Positions 6,655 to 15,102 of a stretch of DNA of 31,613 bases are shown piece by piece. The position numbers and the translations under genes were made by a program. Each line of letters begins with the position of its first letter. Within the stretch, counting starts at the first letter, position 1. Under the pieces are notes generated by a model, which was not told the DNA's origin, did no database searches, and saw nothing but the letters and a program-made list of their open reading frames with translations. The DNA comes from Chloroflexota bacterium (lineage in GTDB: Bacteria > Chloroflexota > Chloroflexia > QHBQ01 > JADMIH01), in NCBI GenBank assembly GCA_015478675.1, contig JADMIH010000026.1, forward strand, positions 1 to 31,613, read 5' to 3'.

Positions 6655-9546
6655 ATGGGGCATTTTGAAGTATCGTGCCGCAGATTCGCAGTAAAGAGCA
6701 GCGTCAAGCAAGAAGCGGGAGACTATTCACGCTGCGTTCACCCACGCGCAGCGTCATCAGGGAGAAGAGGCATACTGGCGATGCTCACTGAGCCTGCCGG
6801 GGACCATCCGTCTCTTGCCACCGAAGCGTGCCGCCTCGTGCAGAGCGCCATAGCTCAGCACTACTTTGCCGACATGTCAGTCAGCCTGACGAGTAGCCTC
6901 CTGAATGCCCTGGAAAGCGCCAACAACGCCCTGCTGCAATACAATTACAACGATGAGATTTCGCGCCAGCACGCGCAGGCAGGCTCAGTGGCTGTGCAGG
7001 TGGGCGGGACCAAAACACGGCGTGCCAGAGTAGGGCTAACAACAGTGCTTGTGCGCCCGGATGGCACAGGGCTTTACATTTCACAGATGGCCCCTACACA
7101 ATGTTACCTGATGCACAACGGTGTCGTGAACGCCATTCCCGAACCGCCCGGCTGGTTAGGACCGGCAGGGCGAGTGGTAGTGCCTTTACGACGCGTTCCC
7201 TCATCGGAGGAACCGGATGAAGAAGTTGACAGCGCAACGTTACCTACCGTGCTGCCATCTGCTCCGCTGGGGAGCAGCGCCAGCATAGAAGCCGACTTGA
7301 TCTACAGGCGGATTGCGCCCGGCGATCTGGTGGTGATGGTTTCCTCCAGCCTCGCACGCCACCTGGACAGGGCACGCGCTGAAGAGATTTTCACGTCGGG
7401 CAGCATAGATATGATAAGCGACGCTCTCTACGCGATAACGGAAGAACAAGGGTTAGCCGAAGCGCATGCTTGCGTGCTCGAATTAGGAACGGAGCGCTCC
7501 GAGGGCGTAGAGACAGAGATTGCAGGCCATGTTGAGGACTACCGCCAGATGCCGGTGCTTACCCCGGCGGAAACAACGGCTAACGGTGGCGCAAGGTCGC
7601 AACCCCATAACATACTGCCTGTAGAACTGCCCCACATCAAGGTGCCATTCAAGGGGGCAAGAAGGTGGCTCTCGCGTCGCCGGGCCAATGCAGGCAGCGA
7701 AGGCATCGCTGGCGAGCAAGATGAGCGCGAGCCGGCGCTCACAGCTTTGGAGCAGGAATATGCCCCCCTGGACGAAGCTATCAGCTTAGAGCCCACGCTA
7801 CAACCGACCGAGGCGCTCACACACCAATCACTTGATGTGCCGCCATACAAGGCTAGTAAGGAGAGGTCGGAGAGCAAGAGGGTTGAAGAGCTTGACTTCG
7901 ACGGCTGGGAAGATGCGCCGCCTGTGCTCGACATTTCCAGGTACGGCCCAATGGAGCGGCTCACCTTCAGGCCACGCCCGCCGGTCGTAAATGAATCTCT
8001 TGAAAGTGAACCATCAGAAGTGGTGCAGCCCAGCACACATCACACAGCGCAGAGCTACATGCCCCCTGCTCTTTTCGATGAAGCTGATTTCGACGACGAA
8101 GAGCCGTACAGCAGCGAAGTGCCGGTGACACCAGAGAAAGCATTCCTGGACAATTGGATTGCGCTTGGAGAGCGCAGCGTAACTCCACTGAAGAAGATGA
8201 TCAGCGGATTCCTGCCCGACCATTCAGCGGAGGCAGGTGAGGGTACACGTCACGCGGTGCTGCCGGTACGGCTGGTGATAGCGCTTGCTCTTGTCGCGTT
8301 GCTGGCTATCTTTGCCTTCTCACTGCTGAGCCTCAGCAAAGGGCAGAAGCAGCAGGTCGTTTCAGGACTGTTGGCGCAGGCTAAGCAAGAGGACTTATTA
8401 GCCAATCAGCCAGGAACGGCCGATGCTGAGCGTCAGCAACGCCTCCGCCTCGCGCTCGATAAGGCTAGACAAGCTCTTACAGAGAACCCTCAGTCGCTTG
8501 AAACACAAACAGTGCTCAATAAGGTACAGGGCGAGCTTGACGCCGTAGAAGGCGTTACACGCCTGGTCAACCCAACCATAATCTTCGACCTGGCCGATGC
8601 TGACAAAGGTGTAAGCACAACCCCTCAGCCAGTGCCTGTGACTGCATCGGCGGCGGTCAGTGGCACAAACGCCGTCCAGACAAGCAGTATCCTCGTCCAG
8701 AGCAACGACGCATATGTGTTGGATCGCACCGCAGGCAAGATATATCGCTGCCGGATTTCGGCGCAGAACTGTACTGTTGTCCTTAGCTCCGGTGATAGCG
8801 CAGGCGGTCAGAAAGTAGGAACACTTATAGCAATGACCTTACGAGTGGGCAACTTGGTCGCGCTGGACAAGAACCTCGTAGCCTATATCTACAATGCAGA
8901 TACAAGCGCATGGCAAGCGCAGCCTCTTGGGGATGCTGACAAGTTGGCGGAGCCGAAGGAAATCGCCAGCTACGACGGCAATCTCTATCTTCTAGGAGCC
9001 AAACCAGGCCAGGTGTCAAAGTACCAATCAGGACAGTATGCTGATCCACCGAAAGATTGGATAACCGACCCCGCGGCAAGTGACGCTATGCAGAAACCTG
9101 TATCAATGGCGATAGACGGTGTTATCTACGTGCTGATGTCAGATGGCAAGGTGCTGGCGATGCAGGCAGGCAAAATAGACCGCACGATCGCTCCCAGGAG
9201 TAGTGCTATCGAGGCCGCCCCTACCCAGCTCTTTACGAGCGCCGATACGCGCGACCTCTACATACTAAGAGCAGCAGACGGCAGTATCACAAGAGTAACC
9301 AAAGAAGGTCAGACCGTCGCCAAAGTCAAGGCTCCAGTGACAGCAACCGAACTGGGCACCCTCAGCGGCATGACTGTAGATGAAGGGCGTGGAAAGATCT
9401 ATCTGCTGAGCGGGCGACGGGTCTACCAGGCAAACCTGCCCGGCATCCCGGCGCCAAGCAGTAATGCGTCGTCATCGCCAACCAGCACGGCCTCCGCAGG
9501 CAACACACCCCTGCAACCGGCCCCCCAGCCCACCGCCGCACCGTAA
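6655..9546 (+). CDS. Membrane protein: degenerate PP2C-like domain, one TM helix, extracellular beta-propeller
   Basis: 963 residues from ATG 6655, which has GAGGAG upstream but only a 4-nt spacer; GTG 6634 is an in-frame alternative. Residues about 20-290 match the PP2C phosphatase core in layout: GLTTVLVRPDGTGLYISQMAPTQCYLMH resembles the strand that shows a product to the active site, and RIAPGDLVVMVSS the usual 'GD-LLLCSDGL' strand. The metal-binding DGMGG and the final DN aspartates are not present, so catalysis is doubtful. Then come an acidic low-complexity linker, one TM helix (about 534-556), a helical segment rich in Gln/Leu, and repeats typical of a beta-propeller (SNDAYVLDRTAGKIYRC, NLYLLGAKPGQVSKY, YLLSGRRVYQ). 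The tail is Pro/Ser/Thr-rich. Probably a membrane signalling or scaffold protein; no specific function is assignable. Confidence 0.75.
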   Translation: MGHFEVSCRRFAVKSSVKQEAGDYSRCVHPRAASSGRRGILAMLTEPAGDHPSLATEACRLVQSAIAQHYFADMSVSLTSSLLNALESANNALLQYNYNDEISRQHAQAGSVAVQVGGTKTRRARVGLTTVLVRPDGTGLYISQMAPTQCYLMHNGVVNAIPEPPGWLGPAGRVVVPLRRVPSSEEPDEEVDSATLPTVLPSAPLGSSASIEADLIYRRIAPGDLVVMVSSSLARHLDRARAEEIFTSGSIDMISDALYAITEEQGLAEAHACVLELGTERSEGVETEIAGHVEDYRQMPVLTPAETTANGGARSQPHNILPVELPHIKVPFKGARRWLSRRRANAGSEGIAGEQDEREPALTALEQEYAPLDEAISLEPTLQPTEALTHQSLDVPPYKASKERSESKRVEELDFDGWEDAPPVLDISRYGPMERLTFRPRPPVVNESLESEPSEVVQPSTHHTAQSYMPPALFDEADFDDEEPYSSEVPVTPEKAFLDNWIALGERSVTPLKKMISGFLPDHSAEAGEGTRHAVLPVRLVIALALVALLAIFAFSLLSLSKGQKQQVVSGLLAQAKQEDLLANQPGTADAERQQRLRLALDKARQALTENPQSLETQTVLNKVQGELDAVEGVTRLVNPTIIFDLADADKGVSTTPQPVPVTASAAVSGTNAVQTSSILVQSNDAYVLDRTAGKIYRCRISAQNCTVVLSSGDSAGGQKVGTLIAMTLRVGNLVALDKNLVAYIYNADTSAWQAQPLGDADKLAEPKEIASYDGNLYLLGAKPGQVSKYQSGQYADPPKDWITDPAASDAMQKPVSMAIDGVIYVLMSDGKVLAMQAGKIDRTIAPRSSAIEAAPTQLFTSADTRDLYILRAADGSITRVTKEGQTVAKVKAPVTATELGTLSGMTVDEGRGKIYLLSGRRVYQANLPGIPAPSSNASSSPTSTASAGNTPLQPAPQPTAAP

Positions 9547-9584
9547 AGATAACTTCACCTGTGTGAGCGCTCAGCAAGGGTCGC

Positions 9585-9633
9585 ACAAGAAGCAGGTCAG
9601 GCTCCCTCCGGGCAAGCCTGACCTGCTTCTTGT
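9585..9633. terminator. Strong 19-bp hairpin between convergent genes
   Basis: A perfect 19-bp inverted repeat (9585-9603 with 9615-9633) closes an 11-nt loop. It follows the propeller gene stop by 38 nt and is followed on the plus strand by TTTGCGTTTTG, a moderately T-rich stretch. It also lies 49 nt beyond the stop of the leftward gene, so it may serve both; the minus-strand side lacks a T-tract. Nothing else is seen in 9547-9682. Confidence 0.8.
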
Positions 9634-9682
9634 TTTGCGTTTTGCGCGAAGGTAAAGTCACCACAGACGCGGGCGGTGCATC

Positions 9683-11620
9683 TCACAACCGCCAGACGTC
9701 TACTTGATCTGCAGGGTAGGAGTAGTCGGGCGGTCTTGCAAGCAAGGCGTTCAGCTTGGCTTGCATCGCGCTCTTTTGCTCCGGTGTGAAAGCCCACCAC
9801 CGTATAATAACGTACTTTACGCCGAGGTTCCGCAGTGCCAACACACCTTTGCCACCTGTAACCTGAGAGATAATTGGGTCAGCAGGCGCAGTTGTATCTT
9901 GTAGATACTTCAGGGCGGGCACCTCGTCGAGCAACGGATACGGCGGCAGGCGAGACAGATAGCCGCCTATTATCGGCTTGCCATGTATCGTTTGATAAGC
10001 CATGTAGTCACCGAATGGGCGAATAGGCAGCTCAAGAAGGGCGAAGTTCCCAGGCTCTTTGGCTATTTGCGCATAGATAGGCACATTCCAGCCAGGGGGC
10101 ACCGTCGGAAACGGCAGCGATAAAAACTCAAAGAGTATCAGCAATGGTGCGGCGGCAGAGACCGCTAACGACCAGCGGCGCGACAGCCTGAACGATCTCG
10201 CAGTTGGAATCGAGGGCGCAGCAATCAGGTTCGAAAGGGCGAAAGCTACAAGCACGCCAAGAGCCAGCATCGTTAGCATCGTCAGCCGCGCAGGGGTTCG
10301 CATTATGCTGATAAAGGGGAGCTTGTATAAAAGCAGATAAGGCATCGGCACCGTGACGCCGAACGCTGTGAACTGGCTCTTGCCGCCAATCTGCAAAACA
10401 GGCCCAAGGCTCAGCACCCACGTGGTTATTGCCATAAAGGTCCAGAAGCGCACTTGCCGTAGCTTCCAGCGCCGACAGACGCCATATGCGGCAAGGAGCA
10501 GCACACTGTAGCCAAGAAAAACGTCCCTTTCCGAAGGGTTCTTGATGGGGAGGTAAGGCCCCATCTGGTTTATGCGCTCTGCTATCGCCTTGCCCCAGAG
10601 CGGGTGCAACTCGGAGGGGATAAAGCTCATCAGCAGGTCGGAGGAGTAAACCAACGTTTCACGGGGCGGCTGCTGGGCGTATCCCTTCTGCGCCTCAGCC
10701 AACGTTGGAAAGAGTACAGGCGACACCAGCAGCAAAGCCGCCGCGCCCCCGACTACCAGCCTTACAAGACCTTCGCGCCAGCCCAGGCCTATCGAAGCGA
10801 AGTGCCACCGCTCAGAGGGGGCGAGCAGCCGCCAGCCGAGGAAAATACCGGTGAAGATCGCGAGGAAAATAGCATAGAGCCAGTCGGTGTATGAATTGAC
10901 GGCGAACAGCACGCCCGCGCCTGCCGCGTAAAGCAAAGCTGAATACCTGTGCTTATCTGGTGGGCTGTCAGCCTCTGCACGCACTCGCAGCCCCCAACCC
11001 CTGATGCCCGCCGTGCTGCCCGCCTCGTCAGTGGCTTTCAACAACAGTAAAACGTAGAAGGGCACCCACTGCAACGACACAAGGTTCATATGGCCGAAGA
11101 GGTGGGCGAAATGGTAAGGCGAAAAGGCAAATACGATCCCACCTACAAAGGAAGCCCACCGGCTCCCAGTCAAATAGTGGCAGAGGAGAAAAGCGCCGTA
11201 TCCTGCCAATAGAAAGCCAATGAGCATGATTAAGTTGTATGTGGCGATCAGGTTCAGCCCCATTAGCTGGAGCGGAATACCTATAAGCCCATCGGTCAGC
11301 ACGAGAGTATGGAAATAAAGGCTCACACCCTGCGGGTAATAAAGCAAGTTGGTGTAATAAGGGTTCGTTTGCAGGTTGATGAGCGCCTGCTTTACCCACC
11401 AGAGATTCCAGATATTCTGCCAGGCATCACCTCCGCCGGGCACCTCTGTGAATAGCTTCAGCCCTATAGGGAGGGTGAGCAGGAAGGTCAGAGCCGCATA
11501 AGCGGCGAGGGCCAGCAAATGTACGCGTAAAGACAATCGTTTTTGGTCTTGCGGCGTGAGGTCTACTTGCCTGGAGGCAGCTAGGAGTGGAGCTGTCTGC
11601 TCGTTTAGCACGGTGGTCAT
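9683..11620 (-). CDS. Polytopic membrane protein, GT-C glycosyltransferase-like
   Basis: 645-residue integral membrane protein with about ten to twelve hydrophobic helices. The first (about 34-52) is followed by an extracytoplasmic loop with an acidic site (VPGGGDAWQNIWNLWWV), where GT-C enzymes such as GT39/PMT and YfhO-like proteins carry their catalytic Asp. A large soluble C-terminal part (GNFALLELPIRPFGDYMAYQ, GGYLSRLPPYPL) ends with LGVKYVIIRWWAF, a pattern common in bacterial polyprenyl-sugar-dependent membrane transferases. It probably moves a sugar from a lipid carrier to an external acceptor, but substrate and activity are inference. ATG 11620 lies only 9 nt beyond a consensus TATAAT and has no ribosome site, suggesting a leaderless mRNA. 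Convergent with the upstream propeller gene. Confidence 0.7.
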   Translation of the reverse strand: MTTVLNEQTAPLLAASRQVDLTPQDQKRLSLRVHLLALAAYAALTFLLTLPIGLKLFTEVPGGGDAWQNIWNLWWVKQALINLQTNPYYTNLLYYPQGVSLYFHTLVLTDGLIGIPLQLMGLNLIATYNLIMLIGFLLAGYGAFLLCHYLTGSRWASFVGGIVFAFSPYHFAHLFGHMNLVSLQWVPFYVLLLLKATDEAGSTAGIRGWGLRVRAEADSPPDKHRYSALLYAAGAGVLFAVNSYTDWLYAIFLAIFTGIFLGWRLLAPSERWHFASIGLGWREGLVRLVVGGAAALLLVSPVLFPTLAEAQKGYAQQPPRETLVYSSDLLMSFIPSELHPLWGKAIAERINQMGPYLPIKNPSERDVFLGYSVLLLAAYGVCRRWKLRQVRFWTFMAITTWVLSLGPVLQIGGKSQFTAFGVTVPMPYLLLYKLPFISIMRTPARLTMLTMLALGVLVAFALSNLIAAPSIPTARSFRLSRRWSLAVSAAAPLLILFEFLSLPFPTVPPGWNVPIYAQIAKEPGNFALLELPIRPFGDYMAYQTIHGKPIIGGYLSRLPPYPLLDEVPALKYLQDTTAPADPIISQVTGGKGVLALRNLGVKYVIIRWWAFTPEQKSAMQAKLNALLARPPDYSYPADQVDVWRL

Positions 11621-11629
11621 AGCGCAGCC

Positions 11630-11659
11630 ATTATAGTCTATAGAGCAGCGCCTTGCGAA
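11630..11659 (-). promoter_or_regulatory. Sigma-70-like promoter giving a leaderless transcript
   Basis: On the minus strand, TTCGCA (11654-11659), 18-nt spacer, TATAAT (11630-11635). The expected start at about 11623 falls within about 3 nt of ATG 11620, so the membrane-protein mRNA would be leaderless or nearly so. The -35 matches consensus at four of six positions. Confidence 0.5.
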
Positions 11660-11677
11660 GAAATCTACAACCCATGC

Positions 11678-13054
11678 CTACTGGCGAGATGCCCTGGCCT
11701 GCATGCGCTTCCCGGCCCATATGCGCGCCCGCGAGCCCAGATAGAAGATTAATCGCCATGCGCGCGCGGTGAGCGTGGGGGCGGGATGCACCACAAAGTC
11801 ATCATCGAGGTCCAGCTCTTTGGGTAAGCTAGGTGCGGGAGCAGCAGCTCCGCGCTGGTCGGGGGTTTCCACGCCCTCTGGAATCCCTGACGGAGTGGTG
11901 CCCTGCGACCTGGACGCGCTAAATGAGGAGGCAAGCGGCCCCGTGACAAAGGCGCTGGTGGCGAGTGAGTGGGTGCCTTCCTGGTAAAGGGGCATCTGGT
12001 AGCGCAGGCGGCGCAGCAACGGCCTGCCTATCAAGTTGATAGCCCCGGCTACAGGTATACCGAACAAGCCGCCCCACAGCCCGCCCACCTGCCCACCTAT
12101 GAGCAGAGCAGCCATCACATAAAGGGGGTGTATACCTATCGCGCTCGACATAATACGAGGTCCGAGGAAATTCATCATCAAAGATTGCATGATGAACAAC
12201 GCCAGAAGCAGCCAAAGCCACAACGAAGCCTTGCCCGTCACTATGCAAACCAGCAGGGCCGGGATGAAAGCGAGGAAGTTGCCTACGAGCGGGATTATCA
12301 TGCACAATCCTGCCACAATAGAGGCAATCAGCACATACTCCAGGCGGAAAGGCGGCAGCAGCATCACGATGGCGTTGAGCAGTGCGTAAACCAGAGCAAA
12401 GACAAGCTGGCCGCGAATAAAGCCGCCAAAACTTTTCTCGACGCTCAGAGCCACCAGTCGCACTTCTTCCTGCCAGCGCGGCGGCAACATGCCGGCCATG
12501 TTGCCGAATAGACGGTCGCCATCTTTCATGAAGTAGAAGGAGAGTATGAAAACAAGGATCACTTGCAGCGCCAGCGTGGCTATGCTCTGCAAAACGGAGA
12601 GGGTGTTCTGCAACACCTGCGGCACCACATTCTGCGCCTGCGAAGCCACCTGCTGATAAAACTGCTTGAGGTCAACGTCCTTAACGCCCCACGACTTGAG
12701 TGTCCTTTCACCATCCACAACCAAATTGTACATCTGGTTTGTATAGCCGCCAAAGTTGTTGCTCAATTGCTGAATCTGCTCGGTAATAACAGGCACCAGG
12801 AGGAACCCGGCCACCGCGAAAACCACTGCAAGGCTCAGGTAGACAACTACAACCGCCAGTATATAAGGCATGCCGTGAGTAGATAACCAGCGCGCAATAG
12901 GGCGTAAAATGAACGCCAGCAGCCAGGCAAGGAAGAATAGCAGAAAGACATTTGAGAATCGTACGAGGAACGACCACACCTCCGCTATCAGCCAAGCGGA
13001 CGCAATAATGACCAGAAGCACAATGAGCGCTTGTAGCCAACGATTGTTCTGCAT
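11678..13054 (-). CDS. AI-2E family transporter (PerM/YdiK-like permease)
   Basis: 458-residue polytopic inner-membrane protein of family PF01594. Seven to eight hydrophobic segments fall in the family arrangement: two N-terminal helix pairs, a long amphipathic extracytoplasmic domain (ITEQIQQLSNNFGGYTNQMYNLV), and the C-terminal core with the signatures FILSFYFMKDGDRL, FGGFIRGQ, IPLVGNFLAFIPA, NFLGPRIMSSAIGIHPLYVMAALLIGGQVGGLWGG. Members have been linked to autoinducer-2 export, Na+/H+ exchange and other roles, so the substrate is not known here. Beyond the core, about 100 cytosolic residues (from about 355) rich in Ser, Pro and Ala have no recognised domain; many relatives end much earlier. 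ATG 13054 has AGGAGA upstream. Follows the CvpA-like gene by 78 nt. Confidence 0.92.
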   Translation of the reverse strand: MQNNRWLQALIVLLVIIASAWLIAEVWSFLVRFSNVFLLFFLAWLLAFILRPIARWLSTHGMPYILAVVVVYLSLAVVFAVAGFLLVPVITEQIQQLSNNFGGYTNQMYNLVVDGERTLKSWGVKDVDLKQFYQQVASQAQNVVPQVLQNTLSVLQSIATLALQVILVFILSFYFMKDGDRLFGNMAGMLPPRWQEEVRLVALSVEKSFGGFIRGQLVFALVYALLNAIVMLLPPFRLEYVLIASIVAGLCMIIPLVGNFLAFIPALLVCIVTGKASLWLWLLLALFIMQSLMMNFLGPRIMSSAIGIHPLYVMAALLIGGQVGGLWGGLFGIPVAGAINLIGRPLLRRLRYQMPLYQEGTHSLATSAFVTGPLASSFSASRSQGTTPSGIPEGVETPDQRGAAAPAPSLPKELDLDDDFVVHPAPTLTARAWRLIFYLGSRARIWAGKRMQARASRQ

Positions 13055-13087
13055 TTTCCGCTGTCTCCTACGAGCAACGAGGACTGC

Positions 13088-13119
13088 GGGTGAATCACCC
13101 CCTGCTCAGTCCTGAGCAG
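13088..13119. other. Two adjacent palindromes between the CvpA-like and AI-2E genes
   Basis: GGGTGA-A-TCACCC (13088-13100) is a perfect 6+1+6 palindrome. It is followed at once by CTGCTCA-gtcc-TGAGCAG (13102-13119), a perfect 7-bp stem with a tetraloop. They lie just after the CvpA-like stop and 34 nt before the AI-2E start on the minus strand. The second may end or attenuate transcription (no T-tract); the first is also compact enough to be an operator. Confidence 0.45.
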
Positions 13120-13132
13120 ATCAGCACTCGAG

Positions 13133-14347
13133 CTAGCTCAACGGCGCGCCACAATCTGTACAGAAGCGGGCATTGGCGGGCAATGACGCTCCACAGTTAG
13201 GACATGTGCGGCTGTCTATACTCTCAGTACTGTTAGCCTGTGCCGCGCTACTCTCCGGTTGAAGCTCCACATGAGCTGTATCATTCTGCGAGATTGGGGC
13301 GTGTGACGTCTCCGGCGAAGGAGTCATGCCTGCGCCGCTCCCCACAGAAGGGGTGGCTTTGACTAACCATGAAGGCTCATCTTTTTGCTGAAAACCGCTA
13401 TCGGCGGCAGGCGCATCAGCGCTGCTATAGCGGGCGACACTCTGATCCGTTGCGCCCAACACAGGCGGTGCGGCAGCCGCCGGACTATAACCGCTGGCGT
13501 TGTATGGGGCCGTAGCTTGCTGCTGTGATTGAGGCTGAGACTCCGGCGAGTAGGGCCTACCGGTGGGAAGCACAGAGGTGCGCGAGCTATCCTGGACAGG
13601 GAAGGCCGTGGTGGTGGCGACGCTCCCCACACCAGGCGTGTAAGGAGGAGGAGGAGTAAGATTGGGCGCTGGGGTATAGGGCTGAGTGGCGGAGGTCGAG
13701 GCTGCGGGCGGCGGCGGGTACGCTGCGCCATACATACCCCCGGGGGGGTACGGCGCGGTGGGGGGCGCGGAGGACGCCGGTGTTGCGGGCGCCCAGTTGG
13801 TCTGCGGCGCAGGCTCGGCAACGCGAGTGCGCACCCGTCGCACAGGTCCAACCAGAGCTACGATTGCGCCTACTAACGCCGCCACAAGAGGGAACCAGCC
13901 CGCCCAGATTATCAGATATTTGGAAACGTCGTTGTCAAGCTGCCCACCGGAGGGATTGGCGAGGTAGCCTAACCTCAGGAGCCAACCGCCTATAGCAGCG
14001 CCGTTGGCAAGACCTATAAGCGCACCGGCCAACCTGGAAGCGGCGGATATAGGATCGGCCCTGGATACAAGGGCGCTGCCCAGCAAATAACCAACGACCA
14101 GCACCACCAGCCCAATCACTACGATGTTCAATGCCAACTCGGTCTGGGTGCGGTCCAGCAAAGGAAAAGCCTCAACCGCATCACCCGCCCACAACGCGGC
14201 CCAGGTCTGGATAATAAGCGCACCGAGGAGAACCGAGACCGAGACGAGAGCCTCGCGCACAGCGCCGCGAAAGAGACCCACGATGCCGAGCACCACTGCC
14301 AGAGCTACCGGCAGCCAGACCAGATATATCAGATTCGTACTTATCAT
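13133..14347 (-). CDS. CvpA-like membrane protein with C-terminal zinc ribbon
   Basis: 404 residues. Residues 1-165 hold four hydrophobic helices with the CvpA/colicin-V-production look (LGIVGLFRGAVREALVSVSVLLGALI near the N-terminus, then ASRLAGALIGLANGAAIGGWLL). A roughly 200-residue linker rich in Pro, Ala, Ser, Thr and Gln follows. The last 25 residues are a compact zinc ribbon with two CxxC pairs, CPNC and CTDC. The Pro-rich linker would hold the ribbon well away from the membrane in the cytosol. ATG 14347 has a perfect AGGAGGT 9 nt upstream and a good promoter further up. Zinc-ribbon tails of this kind are common on Chloroflexota and Firmicutes membrane proteins, but the partner is unknown. 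CvpA assignment is by topology and the LGxxxGxxRE-like segment only. Confidence 0.7.
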   Translation of the reverse strand: MISTNLIYLVWLPVALAVVLGIVGLFRGAVREALVSVSVLLGALIIQTWAALWAGDAVEAFPLLDRTQTELALNIVVIGLVVLVVGYLLGSALVSRADPISAASRLAGALIGLANGAAIGGWLLRLGYLANPSGGQLDNDVSKYLIIWAGWFPLVAALVGAIVALVGPVRRVRTRVAEPAPQTNWAPATPASSAPPTAPYPPGGMYGAAYPPPPAASTSATQPYTPAPNLTPPPPYTPGVGSVATTTAFPVQDSSRTSVLPTGRPYSPESQPQSQQQATAPYNASGYSPAAAAPPVLGATDQSVARYSSADAPAADSGFQQKDEPSWLVKATPSVGSGAGMTPSPETSHAPISQNDTAHVELQPESSAAQANSTESIDSRTCPNCGASLPANARFCTDCGAPLS

Positions 14348-14411
14348 ATGGAGTCTACCTCCTAGAGATTACAGACAAGGCAGGGCACAGCCAACGCCCT
14401 TCAGATAAGCC

Positions 14412-14441
14412 ATTATATCACGCTATTATCTTCGCTGTCAC
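14412..14441 (-). promoter_or_regulatory. Sigma-70-like promoter for the CvpA/zinc-ribbon gene
   Basis: On the minus strand GTGACA (14436-14441), an 18-nt spacer, and perfect TATAAT (14412-14417). Predicted start near 14405, giving a leader of about 57 nt that includes AGGAGGT before ATG 14347. It implies the CvpA and AI-2E genes form a transcription unit separate from the SNF2 genes. Confidence 0.65.
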
Positions 14442-14517
14442 AATCTGTTGTTTTCTTCATATCCTTTAGCGGTTTCCGCCTTTTTGCGGTCCTGCCCACA
14501 AGCACGGGCGGGGTGAG

Positions 14518-15102
14518 TTATTGCGCCTCCAACCGCGCAAGGTCTGCGTCTGTAACGTTGTAGGCAGGCCATTCTTTGCCCAGAACGTAGCAGAGAACGA
14601 AGTGGGCGTCCTTCTGCAAGCGCATATTAGCATGCTGCTTGTACATAACCGCCAGCTCTGCGGCGTGGGAGCTGTCACCGAGCATGGCGAGCGCTAAAGC
14701 CGAGTAGCAATATCTACCAAGCTGCTCCTGCGCCTGCCACCACGCGCCCCAGTCACTCTTTTTCAACTCCTCGCCGAAGTCCGCATCGAGCACTCTGAGG
14801 GGTGAAGCCGCACCTGCTGATCGCCATATCTCCTCTAGCCGCGAAAGTAGACTGCTCTCCTGCCGCGCACCCTTGATAGTCGAGTAGCGCGAGATTCCAC
14901 CGAGGTCAAGGATCTGCAGGAACTGCCCCAGCCACGCTTCAGGGCTGCTCTCGCTCTTCAGGGCAAGGGGGCTGACAGGCGCAGCCTCTTCTTCAATCGC
15001 ATCGTCTTCAGCCGAGGAGTAGCTCGACGATTCGGCGGAGTCGCTCCGCCGGAACTTCGACATCAGTCCTGAGAGTGCCTGTTTCGGGGTCCAGCTCGGC
15101 AT
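14518..15102 (-). CDS. Unknown protein overlapping the SNF2 gene
   Basis: 194-residue protein that I do not recognise. Residues 20-45 are Ser-rich and acidic. From about residue 55 it looks like an all-helical domain (WLGQFLQILDLGG, SLLSRLEEIWRSAG, AWWQAQEQLGRYCYSALALAMLGD, AELAVMYKQHANMRLQKDAHFVLCYVLG), somewhat like a TPR-type or helical-bundle fold. It has no signal peptide or membrane segment. The start is supported by GAGGAG about 8 nt upstream of ATG 15102, which lies inside the helicase coding region, so the last 95 nt of the helicase gene overlap this gene in another frame. ATG 15063 is a weaker alternative. Tight coupling suggests a partner or regulator of the helicase (inference). 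Confidence 0.7.
   Translation of the reverse strand: MPSWTPKQALSGLMSKFRRSDSAESSSYSSAEDDAIEEEAAPVSPLALKSESSPEAWLGQFLQILDLGGISRYSTIKGARQESSLLSRLEEIWRSAGAASPLRVLDADFGEELKKSDWGAWWQAQEQLGRYCYSALALAMLGDSSHAAELAVMYKQHANMRLQKDAHFVLCYVLGKEWPAYNVTDADLARLEAQ

Noticed and set aside
13529..13967. Long plus-strand frames rich in Gly and Arg opposite the CvpA-like linker
   Set aside because: They are antisense shadows of the Pro/Ala-rich linker, with no ribosome site or domain.
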